Origin: Sporosarcina sp. FSL K6-1508
Lineage (GTDB): Bacteria > Bacillota > Bacilli > Bacillales_A > Planococcaceae
Length of the DNA stretch: 64,000 nucleotides
Direction of reading: 5' to 3'
Assembly (NCBI RefSeq): GCF_038007465.1
Contig: NZ_JBBOXF010000001.1
Span: 643,501 to 707,500, forward strand
Below, piece by piece: positions 1 to 8,433 of the stretch. How positions within the stretch are numbered: position 1 is the stretch's first letter; each line of letters starts with the position of its first letter. Made by a program: the position numbers and the translations under genes. The notes beneath the pieces are model-generated. The model saw only the letters and a program-made list of their open reading frames with translations. It searched no databases and was not told the origin of the DNA.

Positions 1-306
1 GGCTTCCATCGATGAATGATGGATTTTACTAGTCGTGCGATCTAAGACACTTACTGCCTTTTGGACCATATTGAGCGAACCCTCCACTCCTTCATAAAAA
101 ACACAGCCTTGTTTCAGTAGCTCTACCCCGAATTCAGCATCACCACAACCTAAATCTAATACTTTTTTTCCAGCAATATCACCCATCAGCTCCATTAAAA
201 CAGGCTTTTCAATGCTGTTGTTCGGACTTTCTGCTCTATGTCTTCTTGTTATATAGTTATCAAAGAATTCATCATTATCATAAACCGCGGCACCTTTGTA
301 TTCCCA
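1..306 (-). CDS. Class I SAM-dependent methyltransferase, N-terminal part (cut by window edge)
   Basis: An open frame of 102 codons runs off the left end. It carries a glycine-rich SAM-binding motif I (VLDLGCGDAEFG) about 50 residues in, and begins WEYKGAAVYDNDEFFDNY, a style seen at the start of small Bacillales methyltransferases. A strong GGAGG box lies at 314-318, but the frame behind it reads CTT TTT TGG GAA and holds no ATG, GTG or TTG. The nearest TTG is one base out of frame. Either the start is unusual, or an indel in the T6/G3 run has broken the start. The substrate cannot be told. Confidence 0.75.
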
Positions 307-476
307 AAAAAGTCCTCCCTTACAAGTAGTTCAAATATTGTCTCCTATTCTTCTACTTTTATCATTATACTAGTAAGTTCCTCTCCAAACACACCTTCAA
401 TTTCGATTGATGCTAGCTAATTTATTAGGTTTTATTGAAAATGTGAGAGAAATTCTTTTTCAATACGTTGTATAAG

Positions 477-494
477 GTGTAAAAACTTTTACAC
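477..494. promoter_or_regulatory. Perfect inverted repeat before the sigma factor gene
   Basis: GTGTAAAA-AC-TTTTACAC, two 8-bp arms with a 2-bp centre, ends 21 bases before the sigma factor start. It has no T-run, so an operator fits better than a terminator. The binding protein is unknown. Confidence 0.45.
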
Positions 495-515
495 AAAAGT
501 AAGGAGAATCGTTAT

Positions 516-1082
516 ATGAAGTCTAATGAGACAAATTTTATTAAACGATTAAAGCGACAGGAAGAAGACGCGTTAGAATTTGTCGTCGACACCTATTTAC
601 CATTAATTAAGGGGATAACGTATAAAGTTCTCATTCCCTTGAAAGACAACGGTGTTATAGATGAATGTATTAATGATATTTTTCTATCAATCTGGAACAA
701 CTCGAAAAAGTTCAAGGGAGAATCAACTGATTTCAGAAAATGGATTTGTGCTATCGCCAAGTTTAAAGCAATCGATTATTACAGAAAAGCTAGTAAGGAG
801 ATGGAGTTCTCGTCAGATTACATGGATTTGAATGCGGACCTTTCTGCTGAAGATGAGCTGATTTTGCTAGAAAATCGATCCGAATTGGTCAAATTGATAA
901 ATCAACTTGGATCTGTGGAACGAGAAATTTTCATCATGAAGTTCTTTCTTGGTCTCAAAACGGAGGAGATATCTAAAAAACTCGGTCTGACTGTAGCTTC
1001 CATTGATAATCGAGTTTACAGAGGGAAAAAGAAGCTAAATGAAAAGGTGACGAGCCTTGAGTTGGGAGAGAGTAGAGCATGA
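516..1082 (+). CDS. ECF (group IV) RNA polymerase sigma factor
   Basis: The 188-residue protein has the two-domain layout of ECF sigma factors. Region 2 lies near residues 20-95 (DECINDIFLSIWNNS and FRKWICAIAKFKAIDYYRK, the -10 recognition helix). Region 4 lies near 120-180 (VEREIFIMKFFLGLKTEEIS followed by a helix-turn-helix ending in RVYRGKKKL). The start has a good AAGGAG box. Its last codons overlap the next gene by four bases (ATGA), the usual coupling between an ECF sigma and its membrane anti-sigma. It probably steers polymerase to an envelope or stress regulon, which the sequence does not identify. Confidence 0.92.
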   Translation: MKSNETNFIKRLKRQEEDALEFVVDTYLPLIKGITYKVLIPLKDNGVIDECINDIFLSIWNNSKKFKGESTDFRKWICAIAKFKAIDYYRKASKEMEFSSDYMDLNADLSAEDELILLENRSELVKLINQLGSVEREIFIMKFFLGLKTEEISKKLGLTVASIDNRVYRGKKKLNEKVTSLELGESRA

Positions 1083-2188
1083 AGGATATCTATGAATTAT
1101 TGAATGACGCACCTATAGACGACGATGAATTCGCAGAAATGGAAGTCACTGGATTTGAAAAAGCTAAAGTGAAAAGCGCTCTCAAAAAATCCATAACCAC
1201 AAAAAAGAAAAGAAAAGGTTGGAAAGTAAAGATTGCGGCGGCTGCAATGATTGTAGGTCTATCGGTTACAACATTTGGATTAACCTTTCCTGCTTATGCT
1301 AGCAATATTCCTATCATAGGGGATATCTTCAGATTCATGGATAATGGAAAAACAGGTCTTTATGATAATTACAAGGACTATTCCACTGAAATGAATATGA
1401 CACAGGAAAGCAATGGCATCAAAGTGACCATTAATGATGCAATTTTTGACGGAAAAACTGTTGCCATCACCTATTCAATCGAAAGTGAGAAGGATTTAGG
1501 AGATGATATCACAACATTTGGCTCACCTGATATTAAAGGATCCACAGGAATGGCAGGAAGTTCTAAAATTTCTAAAGTGGATGATTATCATTATGTGGGA
1601 TTATATAGAGCCACACCTATTGACTTAGCTTCAATAGGAAAAGATTCAGTCGATATAAAATGGAGTTTGGATGGTTTCATCCAACACGGCACTGTGGAAA
1701 AGGTAGAAGGAAATTGGAAATTTGCATTCTCACTAAAAGCGACGGAAAGCCAAGTACAATTAAGTAACCAGAGCATTGAAAAAAGTGGAGTTAAAATAAA
1801 TATCGAAAAGATATCCTATTCGCCAATGTCCTTTATCGTTTCTTACGACCAAGAGGTTGCCAAACAGGTCAGTGATAAATGGCATGATGTCTATGTTGAA
1901 CTAGAAGTAAAAGATGACTTAGGGAATGTATACTCCGGCGAAGGGAATGGAGGATTGGGAAAGAACATCTATAATATGAGCTTGAGTGAGACATTCAAAA
2001 AGCTAAAACCGAGTGCAACGAAACTTATTATAACTCCCCATGTCACTTTCAGAAGTCACGATTCTACTAATTCTGGCGGAGTCGAGTTTACAAAAGACGG
2101 ACCGAAAGAAATTCCCATACCTACAAAATCCGGGATAGGGAAAGAGGAATTTATATTGGAAGACATCATTATTGAATTAGAAAAATAG
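1079..2188 (+). CDS. DUF4179 membrane protein, likely anti-sigma factor partner
   Basis: A 369-residue protein translationally coupled to the ECF sigma gene. A cytoplasmic N-terminus of about 50 residues rich in Lys and acidic residues is followed by one membrane segment (AAAAMIVGLSVTTFGLTF, near residues 53-72). The DUF4179 domain (AYASNIPIIGDIFRFMD) and a large extracytoplasmic beta-rich region come after. Proteins of this family sit beside ECF sigma factors. The short inside tail would hold the sigma and the outside domain would sense. The anti-sigma role is inferred from architecture and position. Confidence 0.85.
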   Translation: MKDIYELLNDAPIDDDEFAEMEVTGFEKAKVKSALKKSITTKKKRKGWKVKIAAAAMIVGLSVTTFGLTFPAYASNIPIIGDIFRFMDNGKTGLYDNYKDYSTEMNMTQESNGIKVTINDAIFDGKTVAITYSIESEKDLGDDITTFGSPDIKGSTGMAGSSKISKVDDYHYVGLYRATPIDLASIGKDSVDIKWSLDGFIQHGTVEKVEGNWKFAFSLKATESQVQLSNQSIEKSGVKINIEKISYSPMSFIVSYDQEVAKQVSDKWHDVYVELEVKDDLGNVYSGEGNGGLGKNIYNMSLSETFKKLKPSATKLIITPHVTFRSHDSTNSGGVEFTKDGPKEIPIPTKSGIGKEEFILEDIIIELEK

Positions 2189-2225
2189 TCTGATGAAATC
2201 TATGTTAAGGCATAATTAATCACAA

Positions 2226-2262
2226 GGAGCTACAAACCGCTATGGTTTCAGCTCCTTTTTTC
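2226..2262 (+). terminator. Rho-independent terminator after the sigma/anti-sigma pair
   Basis: GGAGCT and AAACC pair with GGTTT and AGCTCC around a short loop and are followed by TTTTTT. It ends the two-gene operon. Confidence 0.8.
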
Positions 2263-2464
2263 ATTGGTATAGTATCGACTTATCTACTAAAGGCAATATT
2301 AAATTCAATACGCCGACATTATTGAGTTAACCCTAAATAATAGTACCTTGCATTCCTAATTGAATTATTCAACTCAAAGGCTGTTTGAAAAGCAATATAG
2401 AATGTAATCTCCCCTAGAGCAATAATATCAGTAATAATTACTTTGGTAGTGTAAAGGCTATTTT

Positions 2465-3175
2465 TCATCTTAAAGTCCGCAAAAAGGTTTCACTCAACTC
2501 TTTTCGTATACGCGTAATATGCTCTTCCATCAGTTTCTTTGATTCCTGAGCATTGCCCGAAGCAATTGCCACGTAAATTTCTTTATGTTCCTTGAATGTA
2601 TCTTCGTAACGAGTTTCATCTGAAAAACGGTGTTTCCGAGTTGCACGAATTGTATCTTCCATTCGTTCGGTTAGCGTCTGAACTAGATTAATGAGTAATT
2701 GATTATGCGTAGCTTGTACGATTTGCAAATGGAAATGCAGATCAGCCTGTACCCCCGCCTCTGTATCTTCCCCGGATGTAGCCATCTGTTCCAATGATTG
2801 ACGAATCTTTTCCAAGTCTGAGGAAGTTGCACGTTGTGCAGCAAGAGATGCGGATTCAACTTCCAATGCACGGCGCAACTCCAACATTTCATAGACCAAA
2901 TTGTTTTCAGCCTGAATAATCGCAGTGGAAAGTGCTTCGCTTACTAATTGGCCTTCAGGCACTTTTATGAAACTCCCCCCGCCTTGTCTGATCTCAATAG
3001 AACCGCTAATTTCCAACGCCTGTAGCGCCTCTCTCACAGAAGTCCTGCTCACCCCAAAAAGACTTGCCAGTTCTCTTTCGGGCGGCAGCTTATCACCCGA
3101 TTTCAGTTTTCCATTTAAAAAGAGTTCTTCTATCTTTTCAACAATTAGTTCATAGGTTTTTTTCTTTTGTGTCAT
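2465..3175 (-). CDS. FadR-subfamily GntR transcriptional regulator of the divergent glcD operon
   Basis: A 236-residue protein from the ATG at 3175, which has a GGGGTGAAG box; the longer frame upstream lacks one. The N-terminal winged helix (about residues 5-70) has the GntR signature KLPPERELASLFGVSRTSVREALQ followed by GGGSFI. The rest is an all-helical FCD ligand domain with His and Asp positions fitting a metal-dependent carboxylate pocket (QADLHFHLQI, EHKEI, EEHITRI). It is divergent from a glycolate/lactate dehydrogenase gene, so it probably senses a 2-hydroxy acid, as LldR and GlcC do. The ligand is inferred. Confidence 0.9.
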   Translation of the reverse strand: MTQKKKTYELIVEKIEELFLNGKLKSGDKLPPERELASLFGVSRTSVREALQALEISGSIEIRQGGGSFIKVPEGQLVSEALSTAIIQAENNLVYEMLELRRALEVESASLAAQRATSSDLEKIRQSLEQMATSGEDTEAGVQADLHFHLQIVQATHNQLLINLVQTLTERMEDTIRATRKHRFSDETRYEDTFKEHKEIYVAIASGNAQESKKLMEEHITRIRKELSETFLRTLR

Positions 3176-3249
3176 CAATAACTTCACCCCGATTTGTACT
3201 TTTAACGATACCAACCATAGTTAGAATAATCAATAACATAAAATAAGTG

Positions 3250-3277
3250 TTGAATTTTTCAGATTATTGGTTATAAT
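3250..3277 (+). promoter_or_regulatory. Sigma-A promoter of the glcD operon
   Basis: TTGAAT (3250-3255) and TATAAT (3272-3277) are separated by 16 bases, which puts the transcription start near 3284, inside the operator described next. Confidence 0.65.
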
Positions 3278-3285
3278 TATAAACA

Positions 3286-3298
3286 TTGGTTGGACCAA
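3286..3298. promoter_or_regulatory. FadR-family operator at the glcD transcription start
   Basis: TTGGT-TGG-ACCAA is a perfect inverted repeat of the TGGT-N3-ACCA type bound by FadR/PdhR/LldR-class regulators. It sits just after the -10 box. A degenerate copy (TTGGT-ATG-ACTA) lies at 3328-3339. The neighbouring gntR-type gene supplies the likely binder. Confidence 0.75.
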
Positions 3299-3367
3299 AA
3301 TCTAATAATTTAAAATTGATTAAACCTTTGGTATGACTACTTATCTAGTAGAGGGAGAGAATACAAA

Positions 3368-4750
3368 ATGACAATATCTACAGAAAATATAATTGAAGCA
3401 CTAAGAACCGTGCTTAAGAACGATCAGGTGACAGTCAATGAAACCGTAAGAGAACTTCACGGCAGGGATGAATCATATCACGCGGCAATGCTTCCGGATA
3501 TTGTTGTTTTTCCGGAGTCCACTAAAGATGTAAGCAACGTGATGAAAGTTTCGAAAGAATACCAAATTGCCGTCGTACCATTCGGTCTCGGTTCTAGCCT
3601 AGAAGGACATATAATCCCTTCCAAAGGTGGAATCACGATTGATTTTTCGCTTATGAATAAAGTTCTTGAAGTCCGGGAGAATGACTTTCTAGTTAAAGTA
3701 CAGCCCGGCGTGACCCGTACACAGTTAAATAAAGAACTGAAAAAGTATGGGCTTTTTTTCTCAGTCGACCCGGGCGCTGATGCAACACTGGGCGGAATGG
3801 CGGCAACAAATGCAAGTGGAACAACGACCGTTAAATACGGAGTCATGCGTGATCAAGTACGCGATTTGGAAGTTGTTTTGGCAGATGGAACGGTCATTCA
3901 TACGGGGAATATGGCAGCAAAATCTGCGTCTGGTCTTCACTTGAACGGTCTTTTCGTCGGATCTGAAGGTACGCTTGGCTGCTTTACAGAATTAACACTT
4001 CGTGTGTATGGCATTCCAGAACATGTCACGGCAGCACGAGCTTCCTTTCCTACTGTCAATGATGCCGTTGAGGCTGTCGTGTCCATTTTGCAGGCGGGCA
4101 TTCCGATTGCGCGGGTCGAGTTGGTCGATGAACCCTCTATAAAACAGGCGAATCTATACAGTGAGACTAACTATAAAGAAAAGCCGACGCTATTTTTGGA
4201 GTTTCATGGCAATGAAGCAGGGTTGAAACAAGATGTTGATTTCACAACAGAAATTGTAAAAGATCATATGTGTGAAGATATCGAATTTGAAACTGACAAC
4301 GCTGGACGCAATAGGTTGTGGGAAGCGCGGCATAATTTAGCTTATGCCTTCATCCATGGTTATCCGGGAAAAAAGATGATGGTAACGGATGTTTGTCTTC
4401 CGATTTCAGAATTGGCAGGTGCAGTCGGTCATGCGCGTGAAACAGTTGAGTCACTTGAATTGACAGGTGGAATTGTCGGCCACGTCGGCGATGGCAACTT
4501 CCACGTATTGCTGATGATGGATATGAATGATCCCGAAGAACTTGCGAAAGCCGATGAGTTAAATGAACGAATTGTTATGTATGCACTTGAACGTGGCGGC
4601 ACATGTACTGGAGAGCATGGCGTTGGTATCGGTAAACAGAAATACCAGGAACAAGAGCATGGTTCAGCACTCATCGTTATGGAAAAAATAAAAAAAGCCC
4701 TTGATCCCGACAACTTACTTAATCCAAATAAAAACGTGAAGATGAACTAG
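3368..4750 (+). CDS. glcD: FAD-linked glycolate / D-lactate dehydrogenase (GlcD type)
   Basis: A 460-residue flavoprotein of the GlcD/D-lactate dehydrogenase family. The N-terminal PCMH FAD-binding domain contains VVPFGLGSSLEGH (pyrophosphate loop), DPGADATLGGMAATNASG and VGSEGTLG. The C-terminal FAD-oxidase domain has VGHVGDGNFH and the end motif GTCTGEHGVGIGKQ. It would oxidise a 2-hydroxy acid (glycolate, D-lactate or 2-hydroxyglutarate) to the keto acid at the membrane face. No GlcE or GlcF (Fe-S) gene follows, so it may work as a single subunit. A BASS transporter follows after 13 bases and a FadR-type regulator diverges upstream. The exact substrate is open. Confidence 0.92.
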   Translation: MTISTENIIEALRTVLKNDQVTVNETVRELHGRDESYHAAMLPDIVVFPESTKDVSNVMKVSKEYQIAVVPFGLGSSLEGHIIPSKGGITIDFSLMNKVLEVRENDFLVKVQPGVTRTQLNKELKKYGLFFSVDPGADATLGGMAATNASGTTTVKYGVMRDQVRDLEVVLADGTVIHTGNMAAKSASGLHLNGLFVGSEGTLGCFTELTLRVYGIPEHVTAARASFPTVNDAVEAVVSILQAGIPIARVELVDEPSIKQANLYSETNYKEKPTLFLEFHGNEAGLKQDVDFTTEIVKDHMCEDIEFETDNAGRNRLWEARHNLAYAFIHGYPGKKMMVTDVCLPISELAGAVGHARETVESLELTGGIVGHVGDGNFHVLLMMDMNDPEELAKADELNERIVMYALERGGTCTGEHGVGIGKQKYQEQEHGSALIVMEKIKKALDPDNLLNPNKNVKMN

Positions 4751-4763
4751 GAGGGAATCTATT

Positions 4764-5759
4764 ATGAAAAAGCTTGAAGCACTCAGTACAATTGCCGGAA
4801 AATACTTTGCCTTTTTGGTTATCATTATTGCTGCCATCGCCTTCATGGTTCCAGCTCCTTTTTTAGGATTAGGCGACTATATTGCGATTTTACTAGGAGT
4901 CGTCATGTTCGGAATGGGACTGACGCTAAAACCGGTGGATTTTAAAATTGTTCTGACAAAACCGTTGCCCGTAATTATTGGTGTTGGGGCTCAATTCATC
5001 ATCATGCCCCTTGTTGCTTTCGCATTAGCCCACTTGCTCAAGTTACCCCCTGAATTGGCAGCAGGTTTAGTGCTTCTAGGGTGCGTTCCAGGTGGTACGG
5101 CTTCCAATGTTATGGTTTATCTTGCGAAAGGGAATCTTGCATTGTCAGTTGCAATGACTTCTCTTTCCACTTTACTAGCTCCAGTCGTAACACCGTTCTT
5201 GCTGCTTTTACTTGCGGGACAATGGCTGCCGGTTGACCCGGTGTCGATGTTTATGTCGATTGTTCAAGTGATTATCATTCCGATTGTATTAGGACTTGCC
5301 GTTCAGAAATTTTTCCCGAAAGCTGTCGAAAAAGGTGTTTCGGTCGTTCCTCTCATTTCAGTAGCTGCGATTTTAATCATCGTATCAGCTGTCACTGCCG
5401 CCAATGCGGGTAATGTTGCAAGTTCAGGACTTATTGTTTTCATTGCCGTTTTCCTTCATAATGGATTCGGCCTGCTGCTTGGCTACTTGACAGCGGTAAT
5501 GCTCGGTCTGAACGAAAATGATCGACGGGCCATTTCGATTGAAGTTGGCATGCAAAACTCTGGATTAGGCGTCACGCTAGCGACTGCGCACTTTAGTCCG
5601 CTCGCAGCATTGCCGAGCGTATGGGGTGCCATTTGGCATAATATTTCAGGTCCGATTCTCGCAACAATTTGGTCGAAGAAAGCGATTGTTGACGAGAAAG
5701 ATGAAACAGACGTATTGCAAACCAAGGTTTTATCCCCTGCTGGTAAGCTTCAAGAGTAA
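4764..5759 (+). CDS. BASS-family (bile acid:sodium symporter-like) transporter
   Basis: A 331-residue protein with about ten hydrophobic segments and BASS-family marks: MFGMGLTLKPVDF, LLGCVPGGTASNVMVYLAKG and EVGMQNSGLGVTLA. BASS proteins bring organic anions in with sodium; plant and bacterial members carry pyruvate, pantoate or glycolate. Its position directly after the GlcD-type dehydrogenase suggests that it imports that enzyme's substrate or moves its keto-acid product. This is context, not proof. Confidence 0.9.
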   Translation: MKKLEALSTIAGKYFAFLVIIIAAIAFMVPAPFLGLGDYIAILLGVVMFGMGLTLKPVDFKIVLTKPLPVIIGVGAQFIIMPLVAFALAHLLKLPPELAAGLVLLGCVPGGTASNVMVYLAKGNLALSVAMTSLSTLLAPVVTPFLLLLLAGQWLPVDPVSMFMSIVQVIIIPIVLGLAVQKFFPKAVEKGVSVVPLISVAAILIIVSAVTAANAGNVASSGLIVFIAVFLHNGFGLLLGYLTAVMLGLNENDRRAISIEVGMQNSGLGVTLATAHFSPLAALPSVWGAIWHNISGPILATIWSKKAIVDEKDETDVLQTKVLSPAGKLQE

Positions 5760-5763
5760 ACAG

Positions 5764-5803
5764 AAAAGAGTGCCAAATCCCCAGTGGATTTGGCACTCTT
5801 TTT
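5764..5803. terminator. Strong terminator between convergent genes
   Basis: A 15-bp perfect stem AAGAGTGCCAAATCC / GGATTTGGCACTCTT with a 5-base loop, followed by T's on the plus strand and preceded by A's. It can end both the plus-strand operon and the convergent gene. Confidence 0.85.
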
Positions 5804-5843
5804 AATTGTTCAAAATCAGCATCCGTTTGATGGTGGCTATCAT

Positions 5844-7022
5844 TCAAACAATTATTTGACGAGCCAACCTTTCACAATTTTTCTGATCAAAGAAATCAAT
5901 GTATTTTGACGCATCTTTAAAATAAGGATTCAATGGTTTTTTATTGATAATAATTTCTTTCATCCATCCCACAACCTCATCGATTGTATTCGCTTTATAT
6001 CCATATAAATCCGTGTCCAGATTTAAGTAAGAACCTCTCATCTCTAGAAATTCTTCTTGATCAAAAGTAAAGAAGATAATTGGTTTGTTCATGTACAGGA
6101 AGTCCCAAGAAATGCTCGAGTAATCCGTGAGCAACATATCGGCTTCGATGACTTCCCGACCAATGGACAATTCATTAAAACTGAAAAATTCTACTTTCCC
6201 TCCGGCAGCTCCCAGGCCATTGAAATGATGCTCAAACTTTTTCATGAATGGATGCAGGATGACTTTCACCTGCAAATCATACGTTGACACCAAAGTTGCC
6301 ATCCTTTTATTATTTACAAGCTTTACGGTGTTAAGGAAATAATCGCTTGCAAGAAATTCCTCATCTGATAATCCAAAAAGCCATTCCCGCCATGTCAGCA
6401 TAATAAGAACCTTTTTCACTTCAACTGCAGGTCGGTCTGGACCAAATCGATCAAACCTCGCCATCCCCGTAACAATGAGCTTTTCCTCCGGTATGCCCCA
6501 TTCGGTCAACTTAATGTCTTTTTCATAGTTCGATGCACAATTGAAGTAATTACACCTTGCAAGAAGTGGGACATCTTCTTTTTGAATAAGGATTTTTTTA
6601 AAGCATTCAATCCCGTGACTGATGTGTATCATGACCGTTTTCCGATTCATGAATATATATTTATCGATTGAAGGTGCAATATCATAAGCGATTGAGTGAC
6701 CATGGATTGTATAGGCCGCCTTGAAGAATAGTAAATAGTTGCGGAAACTTCCTAGTGCAATACCATTTGGTATCCCCTGCTTTTGAACGTAGGATGTTCG
6801 GGGATCGTACATCCAATAAATTTCTAACTCATCCTTGTAATGATCAACCAAATAGCGATGGAATACGGAAGCATTGTCTTCATATTTCACTCCCAAATTC
6901 CCGCCGACCAATACAATTTTCTTTTCTGGTTTCTTTACAGATAGTTTTGAAATCGTATATGCCGCAATCACTTTGAAAAATAGTTTAATTGGTACGAACT
7001 TACTTCTCTCTTTTAATTCCAT
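5844..7022 (-). CDS. CDP-glycerol glycerophosphotransferase family protein (teichoic-acid type)
   Basis: A 392-residue protein of the TagB/TagF family (Glyphos_transf). It shows the early HG motif (VMIHISHGIECFKK, near residue 135), TGMARFDRF, a second-half HPF motif (VILHPFMKKFE) and the conserved nucleotide-binding LLTDYSSISWDFLYMNKP (near 305-322). Such enzymes add glycerol phosphate units from CDP-glycerol to wall teichoic acid or glycolipid acceptors at the inner membrane face. It is shorter than TagF, so a priming (TagB-like) or modifying role fits better than polymerase. Start supported by a GGAAGGGGGG box. No other teichoic acid genes are in view. Confidence 0.88.
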   Translation of the reverse strand: MELKERSKFVPIKLFFKVIAAYTISKLSVKKPEKKIVLVGGNLGVKYEDNASVFHRYLVDHYKDELEIYWMYDPRTSYVQKQGIPNGIALGSFRNYLLFFKAAYTIHGHSIAYDIAPSIDKYIFMNRKTVMIHISHGIECFKKILIQKEDVPLLARCNYFNCASNYEKDIKLTEWGIPEEKLIVTGMARFDRFGPDRPAVEVKKVLIMLTWREWLFGLSDEEFLASDYFLNTVKLVNNKRMATLVSTYDLQVKVILHPFMKKFEHHFNGLGAAGGKVEFFSFNELSIGREVIEADMLLTDYSSISWDFLYMNKPIIFFTFDQEEFLEMRGSYLNLDTDLYGYKANTIDEVVGWMKEIIINKKPLNPYFKDASKYIDFFDQKNCERLARQIIV

Positions 7023-7185
7023 CTAAAGCCCCCCTTCCTTAATTTATCTAAATCCCCCTTTTTCAACAAATTAAAACAACTAGTAGTTTATATTTTCAGT
7101 TTAATGGGTATAGTAATCTACTGGCTTTGATACATTTCAACAGATTACTTTAATCCATTTAATAAACAGAAAGGAGAAATCTAAT

Positions 7186-8433
7186 TTGCATAAGAAAATT
7201 TTGTTCATTTCAGATCATGGCGATCCGCTCGCTCCGCTTGGCAGTGAGCAAGCAGGCGGCCAAAATAATTATGTAAAACAGCTTGCACTGGCTCTTGAAA
7301 GGAAAGGTAATCGCGTGGATGTTGTGACACATTGGGCGAATCCTTCCGATCCACAAATCGAGACTTTCAGTAACTTTTGCCGTGTTATTAGAATTGGGGC
7401 CGGCTCTAAAACATATATCCCTAAAAATAAAATGCTTGCTATATTACCCGACTTCTATGAGGAGATGGGACAGACAATCAAGATCGCATCCTATGATCTC
7501 GTCCATACACATTATTGGCTCTCAGGATTGTTGGGTACATTTGTCAAGAAAGACTATCGCCTTCCATGGATTCATACAAATCATTCATTGGGAGTGGCAA
7601 AAGAAAGTGCAACCGGTATTGCAGAGCCTACGCGCCTTACTGCTGAAAAACTAATTTTGAGTTCAACAGACAGCATTGTCGCAACGACGGAAAATGAAAA
7701 ATCCCTCATCCGGAGCTTCGTATATAATCCCTCTCCGATTACTGTCATTCCGATTGGTACCGCTAACCAATTTCAACCATTTTTTAACGAAGCTGAAACA
7801 GCAACTCATCCCTATTTCGCTTTTGCAGGAAGACTCGAAAAAACAAAAGGGATTTATACATTGGTCAATGCTTTTCGCAGACTTGTTGAAAAACAGGATA
7901 TTCCAGCCTCCACTAAACTCATCATTGCCGGCGGAGATTCAGAAAATGTAAATGTCTTCAACAAACTGCCGAAAAAGACCAAGCTGAAGACAGCAATCAT
8001 AGGTCTGGAAAGCCGGATTGACTTTATCGGTTCACAATCTCAGCAACAGCTTGCATCCCTTTTCAACAATGCAGTAGCAACGATTGTCCCTTCTTATTAT
8101 GAATCCTTCGGGATGGTGGCCGCTGAAGCGCAAGCCTGTGGAAGCCCTGTTATTGCATCGAAGGTGGGCGGCCTGAAAGACGTCGTGAAAAACAGGATCA
8201 CCGGGCTTCATATCGAAAAAGGTAATGAAAAAAGTTTAGCTTATGCCATGAAAACTCTGCTTTCCAATCCGACCTTAGCTAACGAACTCGGAAAAAAAGC
8301 GGCGACTTTTGCAAACCTTGAATTCAAGTGGCCTGTACTAGCAAAAAGAATGGATACATTGTATGAGGTGGTAATAAATGAAAAGAAAACCCTATATGCT
8401 GGCGACCGATCTCGACGGTACGCTAGTCGGTGA
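7186..8433 (+). CDS. GT4 glycosyltransferase resembling sucrose-phosphate synthase
   Basis: A 415-residue GT-B enzyme starting at a TTG with an AAAGGAG box. The N-terminus (FISDHGDPLAPLGSEQAGGQNNYVKQL) has the glycine-rich GGQNxYV donor/acceptor loop typical of sucrose-phosphate and mannosylfructose-phosphate synthases. The C-terminal half has FAGRLEKTKGIYTLV and the E-x7-E motif ESFGMVAAEAQACGSPVIAS. The next gene overlaps by 56 bases and encodes a matching sugar-phosphate phosphatase. Together they should make a non-reducing disaccharide (sucrose or a relative) from a nucleotide sugar and a sugar phosphate, perhaps as a compatible solute. The product is inferred. Confidence 0.88.
   Translation: MHKKILFISDHGDPLAPLGSEQAGGQNNYVKQLALALERKGNRVDVVTHWANPSDPQIETFSNFCRVIRIGAGSKTYIPKNKMLAILPDFYEEMGQTIKIASYDLVHTHYWLSGLLGTFVKKDYRLPWIHTNHSLGVAKESATGIAEPTRLTAEKLILSSTDSIVATTENEKSLIRSFVYNPSPITVIPIGTANQFQPFFNEAETATHPYFAFAGRLEKTKGIYTLVNAFRRLVEKQDIPASTKLIIAGGDSENVNVFNKLPKKTKLKTAIIGLESRIDFIGSQSQQQLASLFNNAVATIVPSYYESFGMVAAEAQACGSPVIASKVGGLKDVVKNRITGLHIEKGNEKSLAYAMKTLLSNPTLANELGKKAATFANLEFKWPVLAKRMDTLYEVVINEKKTLYAGDRSRRYASR

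Noticed and set aside
238..420. 60-codon plus-strand ORF
   Set aside because: It is antisense to the methyltransferase start and lacks a ribosome binding site.
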